Assembly: GCA_032122615.1 (NCBI GenBank)
Contig: JAQBGF010000098.1
Location: forward strand, 1-49,337
DNA length: 49,337 nt
Direction: 5' to 3'
Source: SHZI01 sp032122615
Lineage (GTDB): Bacteria > Pseudomonadota > Gammaproteobacteria > Steroidobacterales > GCA-2729495
In this document: one piece after another, positions 16,756-24,885 of the stretch
Layout: every line of letters begins with the position of its first letter
How positions within the stretch are numbered: the stretch's first letter is position 1
Program-made: the position numbers and the translations under genes
Notes under the pieces: generated by a model
Databases searched by the model: none
The model's input: the letters and a program-made list of their open reading frames with translations, nothing else
What the model was told of the DNA's origin: nothing

Positions 16756-19509
16756 TTACTCCCGGAGCTTTGTCAGCGCCGCCTCGGTGAAAACCCGCAT
16801 GCCGAGCTCGGGCCGGTAACCGTGGATTTCCCGGACGTCGAGCGCACGCATGAATGTCAGGATCTCTCGTGAAATTACCTGGCCTGGTACGAGAATCGGA
16901 AAACCGGGCGGGTAGGGGATGATGAAAGATGTTGAAACGATGTCGCGACCGGCAGCGATCGCGGTTTCCATCGAGCCGTCCTCGAGCGGAAAGTATTCGC
17001 ACTTCGACTCGTCATAGGCCAGAAAATATGCCGAGCGAATGTCGCCTTCGCCCGTGCCGGTCTTGTCGCCGGGCAGGAATGCGTCGTGGAACCGCGAGAA
17101 GTCCGGCAGTGGTGGCAGTTCTTCGGTCAGCGATCGCACCCGCGCTGCCAGCGCTCGCGCCTCCATCGGGCTGGAGTCCTCGCGATCCGCGTCGAGTTTG
17201 CTCGCGATCTTCACCAGAACCTCAATCAGGTAGGCCACTGACGAGCGGGTCGTGCCGATGTTGGTCATGAACAGGACGGTATTCCGGGACGTCTTGTTTA
17301 TCTGGATACCGTGCTGGTTCATCAGCACGTCGTTCTTGAAGGTGTCGCCGTCATACCCGGTGTCGCCGACGCCCAGTGTGAGACGCGTGGCATCCAGCGC
17401 GAATTCATCCGTGGACCACGCGTCCCAGATGTCATTCCAGCCGCGCCCGGCCTCCCAGTAGGATTCGATCCCGGACGTCCTGTACTTCGCCGGTATCATT
17501 TCCTTTACCGACAGAACCGTGAAGTATTTCTTCAGCAGCGGGTGCGAGTCGATCGCCTTGCGCATGGCCATGGCGGCCTCAATCTGTTTCTGCACCAGTT
17601 CGTAGCCTTCCAGTTCGACTTGCCGGCGACCGACGTCCAGCGAGGCGATGATCTGGTAGTTCGGTGAGGTCGAGGTATGCGTCATATAGGCTTCGCGGAA
17701 AGCCTGTTCGACCTCACCCTTGAAGTCCTGGTCGTGTACATGAATCATCGAGCCCTGTCGCAGTGACGTCAGCGTCTTGTGCGTCGACTGCGTGGTGTAC
17801 ACACGCACGCGTACGCGGTCGGGATCGGGCATCAGTCGGGCATCCAGCAGTTCCTCATCGGTCAGGCCCGCAATCGCCTCCCGGTGGCGGGCGTACTCGG
17901 CCCGGTACTGCTCACTCCGGAATCGGCCGCGCAGGACCTGCGCGACGTGCATTCCGGTTCGCTGTCGGTAGGTCGGGGTGAAGCGGGCAAAGGCAAACCA
18001 GGCCTCGTCCCACAGGAATACCAGATCCGGCTTGATGGCCAGGCACTCTTCCATCACGCGCTCAACGTTGTACACGATGCCGTCGAAGGTGCAGTTGGTC
18101 AGCAGCAGCATGCGAACCCGGTCCAGCTTGCCGGCCTTTCTGAGTTCCAGCAGACGATGCTTGATTTCCCGCAATGGAACAGCGCCGTACATCGAGTACT
18201 CGCTTAGCGGGTAGCTGTCGAGGTAGACAACCTTTGCGCCGCTCAAGACCATGCCGTAGTGATGGGACTTGTGGCAGTCGCGGTCGACCAGGACGATGTC
18301 GCCAGGGCGGATGACGGCCTGTACCACGATCTTGTTGCAGGTCGAGGTGCCGTTGGTGGCGAAGACGGTTACCTTGGAGCCGAACGCACGCGATGCCAGT
18401 TCCTGGGCCCGCTTGATCGGGCCGTGCGGATCTAGAAGTGAATCGAGGCCGCCGGATGTTGCCGAGGTCTCGGCCATGAAGATATTCATGCCGTAGAATT
18501 CGCCCATGTCGCGGATCCAGTTGGAGCGGGTGATGGATTTGCCGCGGCTGATCGGCATCGCGTGAAACACGCCGGTGGGTTTTCGGGAATACTCGCGCAG
18601 CGCGCTGAAGAACGGCGTTTCGTAGCGCGCGGCCACACCCCGGAGGATGTTGAGATGAAGCTCCATGTAGTCGTCCTGGTTGTAGAACACGCGCCTGCAA
18701 CCGCCGAGATCGCGGCCGGCAATATCTTCAACGGAGCGGTCTGTGACCAGGAACACATCCAGTTCCGGCCGTAGCCTGCGCAACTGGCGGCAGAGTTCAG
18801 GACCGTAGTCTTCCGGGGCGATGCTGGAGAGATCGGCATCGACCGGCTTCAGGTAGCGCTGGAGGAGATCGCTGTCGATGCTCGACTCCAGCAGGAAGTC
18901 ATAGCGGACAACGACCGTCTGGATGTTGTGATTGAAGAGGACGGCGATCAGCGCATCCTCAAAGCTCGGCACCAACACGGGCTCGTAGATGAACTGGTCG
19001 TCGTGGCGACGTGTTTCGTGCAGGGACTGCCGTTGCGCTTCCTCCTGTTCCAGGGTCATTGCGTCGACGACCAGCACCTCGAAGTACGGCCGGCCACGTT
19101 CCCGGATCGTGTCGGAGGGCTCTGGTGTGGCCTCGAAATCAATATCTTCTTCGTCGTGCCGGAAGTAGGTAAAGTTGCGCCGGTACGAACCGGTCAGCAG
19201 CGCACGGACGATGCGGGCAACGGTCTGACTGAATTCGTGATGCTGGCCGTCATTGAGCTTCCTGGTGAGGTAGTCCAGCCCGTGGCGGCCGGGAAATGCC
19301 CAAAGCATTTCCATCGGTCGCAACGCATCCAGCAGGGCATGGGCCCTGGCCGCCAGTTCCAGCCGCTTGCGCTCGTTGCGTGCACCAACCAGCTGGCTGG
19401 CAGCGCCTTTGAGGCCCGACCAGCGATCGCTGCGCAGCTGGGTGGCGCTGTAGTAATCGGCAAAGGCCTCGTTGTGGTGCGCCTTTGCCGCACTTTCCGT
19501 AGTTGTCAT
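16756..19509 (-). CDS. PLP-dependent Orn/Lys/Arg decarboxylase family protein, extended
   Basis: The 917-residue protein aligns over residues 300-917 with the inducible lysine/arginine decarboxylases: TNGTSTCNKIV, VDRDCHKS (410-415), FLWDEAW (Asp501, pairing with the PLP nitrogen), YTTQSTHKTL (PLP Lys578) and IIPYPPGFPILVPG near the C-terminus. A response-regulator-like wing domain (about 141-290) precedes it. A further N-terminal segment of about 135 residues has no counterpart in E. coli enzymes of 711-756 residues. The usual TPGH active-site loop reads HAMPISRG, so substrate choice probably differs. I prefer ATG 19509, with AAGGA seven bases upstream, over ATG 19524. It is the second gene of the operon. 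Confidence 0.88.
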   Translation of the reverse strand: MTTTESAAKAHHNEAFADYYSATQLRSDRWSGLKGAASQLVGARNERKRLELAARAHALLDALRPMEMLWAFPGRHGLDYLTRKLNDGQHHEFSQTVARIVRALLTGSYRRNFTYFRHDEEDIDFEATPEPSDTIRERGRPYFEVLVVDAMTLEQEEAQRQSLHETRRHDDQFIYEPVLVPSFEDALIAVLFNHNIQTVVVRYDFLLESSIDSDLLQRYLKPVDADLSSIAPEDYGPELCRQLRRLRPELDVFLVTDRSVEDIAGRDLGGCRRVFYNQDDYMELHLNILRGVAARYETPFFSALREYSRKPTGVFHAMPISRGKSITRSNWIRDMGEFYGMNIFMAETSATSGGLDSLLDPHGPIKRAQELASRAFGSKVTVFATNGTSTCNKIVVQAVIRPGDIVLVDRDCHKSHHYGMVLSGAKVVYLDSYPLSEYSMYGAVPLREIKHRLLELRKAGKLDRVRMLLLTNCTFDGIVYNVERVMEECLAIKPDLVFLWDEAWFAFARFTPTYRQRTGMHVAQVLRGRFRSEQYRAEYARHREAIAGLTDEELLDARLMPDPDRVRVRVYTTQSTHKTLTSLRQGSMIHVHDQDFKGEVEQAFREAYMTHTSTSPNYQIIASLDVGRRQVELEGYELVQKQIEAAMAMRKAIDSHPLLKKYFTVLSVKEMIPAKYRTSGIESYWEAGRGWNDIWDAWSTDEFALDATRLTLGVGDTGYDGDTFKNDVLMNQHGIQINKTSRNTVLFMTNIGTTRSSVAYLIEVLVKIASKLDADREDSSPMEARALAARVRSLTEELPPLPDFSRFHDAFLPGDKTGTGEGDIRSAYFLAYDESKCEYFPLEDGSMETAIAAGRDIVSTSFIIPYPPGFPILVPGQVISREILTFMRALDVREIHGYRPELGMRVFTEAALTKLRE

Positions 19510-19528
19510 GTTCTGATCCTTCATCCGG

Positions 19529-20437
19529 CTACCGCGGCTTGGTGCCGGCTGCCGGGGGGCCGGCGTCGATGCCGGATCGGTTGCCTCGCGCCGGCATTAC
19601 CAGGGGGCCGAGAGTGTGCAGGTAGGAATCGACACCTGACTGACGATCGTAGACGGGGAAATTGGTTTCCCTGTCGCGAAAGCTCTTCAGCGTCTGGCCA
19701 AGTCCACGGATGCCGGTTTCCCGCTGCCGGCGGACTTGCGCGAGATCGATTTCCAGCGGGATGATTTCCTCCTGGCCGGCAGCCTGATACAGCACGGCGC
19801 CGGATGGTCCGACGACGCATGAGCGGCCGACTCCGCCGGTTCCGATGCCGTTGATGTCGAACACGTAGCACTGGAACTGCGCGGCCGTCGACTTCGCGAT
19901 AGCCAGCTCGATATCGCGATCGATTGTGCCGGTGAGTACCGGGTGCAGCAGGACTTCTGCACCCATGGAAGTCAGCGTCCGCGTGGTCTCCGGGAACCAG
20001 ATGTCGTAGCAGATGGAAACCCCGAAGCGCCCCACCCCGGGAACATCGAAGACACAGGGCTTGGTTCCCGCTGTAACGCCCGCTTCATACGGACGGAACG
20101 GAAACATCTTCCGGTAACGGGTAACCACGTGGCCGGCCGGATCAATGACCGCAGCCGTGTTGTAGAGCTTGCCGCTTGGGTCCTTCTCGTAATTTGATCC
20201 GGTCAGTAACCAGATGCCGTGTCGCGCAGCTGCTGCCTGCAACTTGTGCTCCGACGGTCCGGGCATCGGCTGCGGCGCCTGGGGCACCGGGCCGCACGCG
20301 GCGAGTTCACTGAACATCACCATCTGCACCCAGGGGAAGCGCAGCATGGTCAGATCGATGCGATTGAGCATCGCCGGGATATTGTCGTAGGGTGTAGGTA
20401 CGTTCATCTGAACGCCGGCGATAGCAAAAGGCACCAT
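19529..20437 (-). CDS. Carbon-nitrogen hydrolase (nitrilase-fold amidase)
   Basis: The 302-residue protein carries the complete nitrilase-superfamily triad: Glu44 in MFSELAACGP, Lys110 in RYRKMFPF, and Cys143 in SICYDIWFPE. The chain ends with a Pro/Gly-rich tail. Such enzymes hydrolyse amides, carbamoyl groups or nitriles, or transfer acyl groups from glutamine. The open frame begins at a TTG (20482), but ATG 20437 has GAGGA nine bases upstream and matches the family start. It is the first gene of the five-gene operon, 20 bases ahead of the decarboxylase. A second nitrilase module is encoded divergently at 21982-23538. Confidence 0.88.
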   Translation of the reverse strand: MVPFAIAGVQMNVPTPYDNIPAMLNRIDLTMLRFPWVQMVMFSELAACGPVPQAPQPMPGPSEHKLQAAAARHGIWLLTGSNYEKDPSGKLYNTAAVIDPAGHVVTRYRKMFPFRPYEAGVTAGTKPCVFDVPGVGRFGVSICYDIWFPETTRTLTSMGAEVLLHPVLTGTIDRDIELAIAKSTAAQFQCYVFDINGIGTGGVGRSCVVGPSGAVLYQAAGQEEIIPLEIDLAQVRRQRETGIRGLGQTLKSFRDRETNFPVYDRQSGVDSYLHTLGPLVMPARGNRSGIDAGPPAAGTKPR

Positions 20438-20519
20438 AAAATCGTGTTCCTCAATAAAGCGGGCGACAGGGGGCGGATTCAAGGACGCGCAAACTGCCCG
20501 ATCGGACCGGGCGAAGCCG

Positions 20520-20551
20520 TTCTCCCGGGGAGCGGAACCGGTCGGGGAGAA
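20520..20551 (-). repeat. Inverted repeat in the operon leader
   Basis: Perfect 7-base arms (TTCTCCC at 20520-20526, GGGAGAA at 20545-20551) flank a GC-rich 18-base centre. The repeat lies within the predicted 5' untranslated RNA of the nitrilase operon, between promoter and ATG. No U tract follows, so it is not a simple terminator. A leader hairpin or protein-binding site is possible. Confidence 0.4.
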
Positions 20552-20580
20552 GCGCGGGAACCCTTTGAATTTATTGATTT

Positions 20581-20609
20581 ATTATAGTCGCTCAGCCGCC
20601 CGAAGGCAA
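20581..20609 (-). promoter_or_regulatory. Sigma70-type promoter of the nitrilase-decarboxylase operon
   Basis: On the minus strand, TTGCCT (20604-20609) is followed by a 17-base spacer and a perfect TATAAT (20581-20586). This would start RNA near 20574, giving a leader of about 137 bases before ATG 20437. The element sits in an AT-rich island within a 264-base divergent gap, so it may be shared with control of the MFS gene on the other strand. Confidence 0.7.
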
Positions 20610-20701
20610 ATCGGACTGGCGGGAATCATGCTGCTGATGCCGCCGCCATTGCCGGTTGCCGTCCTTTCAGGCGTAACGCCACCGGACAGACAGGGAGCGT
20701 G

Positions 20702-21913
20702 ATGCTACTGGAATCACCGGCCGGCCGACGCTGGTTTTTCGCCATCCTCTACGCGACGGAGGGCGCGCCGATGGGCTTCATCTGGTGGGCGCTCCCGACG
20801 CTGCTCGCGCGGGCAGGGGTCGGCGTCGAGGCGATTACCACGATGACAGCTGTGGCCACATTGCCGTGGGTGCTGAAGTTTCTTGCCGGACCACTCGTTG
20901 ATGCCAGCCTGATGCGCGGGGTCCGCCTGCGCACCTGGATACTGACCAGCCAGTCGGCCATGGTCGTGAGTCTTGCGGCGCTCGCCTTCGTCGACTGGCC
21001 GAACGAACTGACGCTCCTCACCGTGCTGCTGGTGGCGCACGCGGTGTGTGCCGCCACCCAGGACGTTGCGATCGACACGCTCGCCATACGCGTGGTTCCT
21101 CCTGCGGAGCTCGGCCGGATCAATGGCTCGATGCAGGCAGGGATGCTGACCGGCCGGGCGCTGGTTGCCGCGGGGACCGTTGCGATGGCCGGCGCCTTTG
21201 GCCCGGCGGCGCCCATCATCGGCGTCAGCCTGGTAGTGGCCCTGCCAATGCTGCTCGTGGCGCGGGCGACGCCGGAACTTCCGGTGGTGGCCTCCGCTAT
21301 CCCGCCGGTCCGCGCGTGGCTGGCGGCCTTGTCCGGACGAAATGCGCTGCTCGCTATTGGCATTGCGTTAACCGCCGGCGCGGGTTTCGAGTTCCTGTCG
21401 GTGGTCATCGGTCCCTTGCTGGTGCAGGCGGGCGCTACGGACGGGCAGGTGTCGACCTTCTTCGGCGTCATGGCCCCGGTTGGCCTCGTGGCCGGTGCGC
21501 TGTTCAGTGGCCGGGTTACGGATCGCGTGGCGCCCTTGCGCGGGACGGCTCTCGGCATCGTCGCCATCGCGGTGCTGGTTGGTGCGCTTGGCGTTGCCAT
21601 GGCCACTGGTCCGGGACCCGACGCCGGTGCGCTGCTGGTGGCAGTGAGCGTCATCTATGTGGCGATCGGATTTTTCACGGCGGCGTCCTATGCGCTGTTC
21701 ATGCGCCTGGCACGCGGTGAACTCGTCGCCACGCGGTTCGCGGTCTTCATGGCCATGACCAACGGCTGCGAAGCGTGGGCGGGTTTTGCCGGCGGGCGTT
21801 TTCAGGGCGAGATCGGCTACGGTTTGACGCTGTTGCTGCTCGTTGGAATATCCCTGGTGGCACTTCCGCTCTTGTGGCGCCTGTCGGTCAACCGCGGCAA
21901 GTCATCAGCGTGA
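20702..21913 (+). CDS. MFS transporter of the AmpG/PAT type
   Basis: The 403-residue protein has about twelve hydrophobic helices. FAILYATEGAPMGFIWWALP at the start and CAATQDVAIDTLAIRVVPP in helix 4 are characteristic of AmpG-like permeases. AmpG imports muropeptides, while related carriers move acetyl-CoA, sugars or peptides. The start is ATG 20702 after AGGGAG; an adjacent GTG at 20699 is less likely. It is divergent from the decarboxylase operon and 68 bases upstream of the GNAT-nitrilase fusion. A role in moving that pathway's substrate or product is inferred from position only. Confidence 0.85.
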   Translation: MLLESPAGRRWFFAILYATEGAPMGFIWWALPTLLARAGVGVEAITTMTAVATLPWVLKFLAGPLVDASLMRGVRLRTWILTSQSAMVVSLAALAFVDWPNELTLLTVLLVAHAVCAATQDVAIDTLAIRVVPPAELGRINGSMQAGMLTGRALVAAGTVAMAGAFGPAAPIIGVSLVVALPMLLVARATPELPVVASAIPPVRAWLAALSGRNALLAIGIALTAGAGFEFLSVVIGPLLVQAGATDGQVSTFFGVMAPVGLVAGALFSGRVTDRVAPLRGTALGIVAIAVLVGALGVAMATGPGPDAGALLVAVSVIYVAIGFFTAASYALFMRLARGELVATRFAVFMAMTNGCEAWAGFAGGRFQGEIGYGLTLLLLVGISLVALPLLWRLSVNRGKSSA

Positions 21914-21981
21914 ATTCACTGCACGCGGTACTATCAATGCAACTCTCCAGATAGTTTTCCGGAATTGCGAGGTCATTGCCG

Positions 21982-23538
21982 ATGTCGAACAAGCTGAATA
22001 TCCGCCTCGCGATCCTCGCGGACATTCCCGGCATTTCCGCGCTCGTGGAGCGCGTGTATACCGGCATGCCGCCGTACCCGGTGGCGATGCTGACGGGCCA
22101 GATCAACGCCTTCCCCGAAGGCGTCTGGGTGGCGGTACTGGGTGACGGCATTGTGGGCTACTGCGCCACGATCCGGCTGCCCGGTGAGAAGGCGCTGAAG
22201 CCCCACACCTGGCGGGAGATCACCGGCGGTGGCTACGGCGCCACGCACGACATCAACGGCGAGTACCTCTATGGCTACGAAGTCTGTGTAGATCCGGAGA
22301 TGCGGCGCTACCGGATCGGGCAGCGTTTTTACAAGGCGCGCTTCAAGTTGTGCGAGTACATGCGCCTGAAGGGTATCGTCATCGCCGGCCGGATTCCGAA
22401 TTTCGCGCGCAATGCCAAGAAGTACGGCTCGGCGCAGGCATACGTGGATGCCGTCTTGCGCAAGGAAGTGTCGGACCCCGTCCTGAGCTTCCAGAACAAG
22501 ATGGGTTTTGACCCGATCGGCATCCTGCCGGGCTACCTGCCGGCCGATAACGAGTCTGGCGGTTATGCCGTGCACCTGGTCTGGAATAACCCGCAGTTCG
22601 TCGCCAAGCCCACCGATTCCACGACGCTGACCGCATCCCCGGGGCTGAACCGGGTGCGCATCGCGGCCGTCCAGTACCGCCAACGGCGCATCTCCTCGTT
22701 TGAGGAGTTTCGCCGCAATGTGCTCTATTTCATCGACGTCACCGCCGACTACGGGGCCGATTTCGTCGTATTCCCCGAGTTGTTCACGATCCAGTTGCTG
22801 TCAATTGAGAACGAGGAGATTCCGGCTCACGAAGGAATTGCCAAGCTCGCCAGTTACGAAAAGCAGTTCTGCGACATGATGCTGGACGCGGCGGTGCGCT
22901 ACAACGTCAACATCATCGGGGGATCGATCCCCGCCATCCGCGGCGCTACCATCCGGAACGTCTGTCACGTGTTCCTTCGCGACGGCACGATCGCCATGCA
23001 GGAGAAGATCCACCCGACGCCGAACGAGCGCTACTGGTGGAATATTATTGGTGGCAATGAGCTGTCACTGATCAATACCGACTGCGGTCCGATCGGCGTG
23101 CTGATCTGCTACGACTCGGAGTTTCCGGAACTGACCCGGTACCTGGTGGACCAGGGCATCAATATCCTGTTTGTGCCTTTTCTTACCGACGAGCGGCAGA
23201 GTTACCTGCGGGTTCGCTACTGCGCACAGGCCCGGGCGGTTGAAAACCAGATCTACGTAGCAATGGCCGGGAGCTGCGGCAACCTGCCCAATGTGCACAA
23301 CAATGACATCCACTACGCGCAGAGCTGTATTCTCACGCCATGTGATTTTCCATTCGCGCGAGACGGTATCGCGGCCGATACCACGCCGAACTCCGAGATG
23401 GTGGCCTTTGCCGACCTGAGCCTGCGTGCGCTACGCGATGCCCGTCACCAGGGCACCGTGCGCAACCTCAAGGATCGCCGGCACGACCTCTACGGCGTCA
23501 CCTGGCATCAAAAACCGGACCGCCTACCACGCGAGTAA
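21982..23538 (+). CDS. GNAT acetyltransferase fused to carbon-nitrogen hydrolase
   Basis: The 518-residue bifunctional protein has an N-terminal GNAT domain (about 5-205). The acetyl-CoA loop lies near VCVDPEMRRYRIGQRFY (101-117, a variant of the R/QxxGxG/A loop). A complete nitrilase domain (about 224-518) follows, with Glu266 in FVVFPEL, Lys342 in EKIHPTP and Cys376 in LICYDSEFPE. The start is ATG 21982 with GAGG nine bases upstream; a TTG two codons earlier is unlikely. The fusion implies that one compound is N-acetylated and deamidated, or that the two steps compete. It stands next to an MFS gene and opposite an operon that begins with another nitrilase. Confidence 0.87.
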   Translation: MSNKLNIRLAILADIPGISALVERVYTGMPPYPVAMLTGQINAFPEGVWVAVLGDGIVGYCATIRLPGEKALKPHTWREITGGGYGATHDINGEYLYGYEVCVDPEMRRYRIGQRFYKARFKLCEYMRLKGIVIAGRIPNFARNAKKYGSAQAYVDAVLRKEVSDPVLSFQNKMGFDPIGILPGYLPADNESGGYAVHLVWNNPQFVAKPTDSTTLTASPGLNRVRIAAVQYRQRRISSFEEFRRNVLYFIDVTADYGADFVVFPELFTIQLLSIENEEIPAHEGIAKLASYEKQFCDMMLDAAVRYNVNIIGGSIPAIRGATIRNVCHVFLRDGTIAMQEKIHPTPNERYWWNIIGGNELSLINTDCGPIGVLICYDSEFPELTRYLVDQGINILFVPFLTDERQSYLRVRYCAQARAVENQIYVAMAGSCGNLPNVHNNDIHYAQSCILTPCDFPFARDGIAADTTPNSEMVAFADLSLRALRDARHQGTVRNLKDRRHDLYGVTWHQKPDRLPRE

Positions 23539-23555
23539 TTCAGATCGAGGTGGCC

Positions 23556-23731
23556 ATGCAGGCCAAACACCACCGGTTCGCTGCGAAGCGGCAGCAACCG
23601 TCCGCACGGTCGCGCCCGTGGATATCTCCCGCGTGATTGGCACGCATGCCACTACCGCCGCCGTCTGCGGCTGCTGGATGTGCGGCAGCCCACGCAAGTA
23701 CACCGGCGAAGTTTCCCGTCAGGAACTGTGA
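23556..23731 (+). pseudogene. Small CWMCG-motif protein, probably frameshifted
   Basis: ATG 23556 with a good GAGG site five bases upstream opens a basic N-terminus (MQAKHHRFAAKRQQ) that stops at TGA 23634. In another frame the same stretch ends at 23731 with VCGCWMCGSPRKYTGEVSRQ. That matches the C-terminus of a widespread uncharacterised mini-protein family (CxCWMCGNPRK...RQE) whose members also begin with Lys/Arg/His-rich segments. The two halves therefore look like one gene broken by a frameshift between about 23600 and 23634. Alternatively a shorter protein starts at GTG 23618, but no ribosome site precedes it. Confidence 0.55.
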
Positions 23732-23783
23732 ATCGTGTGTCGGTCCCGGCATTGCCTGGGAAATATTATGACCACTGATCTAC

Positions 23784-23800
23784 AGGCCGGATGCCGGCCT
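23784..23800. repeat. Short perfect hairpin before the HD-GYP remnant
   Basis: AGGCCGG (23784-23790) and CCGGCCT (23794-23800) form a perfect 7-base inverted repeat with a three-base loop. It ends 13 bases before the DUF3391 ATG. No U tract follows, so it is not a terminator. It could be a relic operator or a translation-blocking hairpin. Confidence 0.35.
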
Positions 23801-23813
23801 CAGCGGGCAGTTC

Positions 23814-24874
23814 ATGCGTCTCAAGCGGGTCAAGATGGATACAGCGGATCTGGAGTTCGGCATGTATGTGTCGGAACTCGATCGTCCGTGGCTGGGAACG
23901 CCTTTCCTGTTTCAGGGCTTTACGATCGAGGATGCGGATCACCTTGAGCAGTTGCGCAGCAACTGAAACCACGTTTACGTCGATGCGACCCGTGGTTCTC
24001 TACCTGAAAAAAAAGTCCGGGAAATACAGCAGAAGTAAATAAAGGAGCCAGACGCTTCCACGACATCTCGCCAACACCAGAACCAGTCGGGTTCTTCGGA
24101 ACCGCAGTTATCCCCCCTCGAAGCGATAGCAATCCTGGATGAGAGCGGTGGGCTGACCGCGAGGATCCGGGCGCTGCCGTACGAAAATATCGTTTCGACG
24201 CGCGCCGAGGCGGGAAAGGCTGCGGCGGCCTGCTTCTCGATCTCGGCAAGGCGGAGATTCCGAGCGAAATACTCGTCAAGGAGGGGCCTCTCAGCGATGC
24301 TGAGCGTGCGATCGTTCGCCAGCACGTCGAGATCGGCAGAAGCCTGGTGGAGGCCACGCCAGGCGTGAATGCCGACGTGATTGCCATGATCGAGGGCCAT
24401 CACGAGCGGCATGACGGGTCCGGATACCCGAACGGCACTGTCGGTGCTGACATTCCTGTTTTCGGACGGATCGCGGGTCTCATCGATACCTTTGACGCCA
24501 TGACGACGAAACGGCCCTACGCCGCCGCAAAATCGGCCTACGATGCCCTCCGGGAATTGAACAGTCTTTCCGGCACCGTTTTCCAGCGCGAGCTCGTCGA
24601 GCAGTTCGTGCAGGCGCTGGGCATGTTTCCCACCGGCTCGCTGGTTGAGCTGAATACGGGTGAGATCGCGATCGTCATCGAACAGAACAGGGTCCGCAGG
24701 CTGCGGCCCAAGCTGATGCTCCTGCTGGACAAAGACAAGTTGCCCGTGCCCTCGCACGACACGATTAACCTGAGGAATATTCCCGTCTCGCCTGGCGATC
24801 CACAATCACGATGGATCGAACGTGGCCTGGAACCCGGCGCACACGGCCTGGATCCCAAGGACTTCTTCGTCTAG
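23814..24874 (+). pseudogene. Broken HD-GYP (c-di-GMP phosphodiesterase-type) gene with DUF3391
   Basis: ATG 23814 opens a DUF3391 N-terminus (RLKRVKMDTADLEFGMYVSE). It stops at TGA 23964, exactly where the family usually has Cys before the strand read here as NHVYVD. The same frame continues as recognisable protein to a second stop, TAA 24036, and on to about 24220. The HD-GYP domain then resumes in a different frame. The HD motif reads GLLLDLGK, so the metal-binding His is lost and the helices before it are largely missing. GHHERHDGSGYP and IDTFDAMTTKRPY remain, and the frame ends at TAG 24872. The visible open piece 24347-24874 has lost its active site. Catalysis is not expected. Confidence 0.85.
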
Positions 24875-24885
24875 GCGCGACCAGC

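Noticed and set aside
23964..23966. TGA in the DUF3391 frame read as selenocysteine, because relatives have Cys there
   Set aside because: A second in-frame stop and a frameshift follow within 270 bases, and the active-site His is lost, so decay is the simpler explanation.
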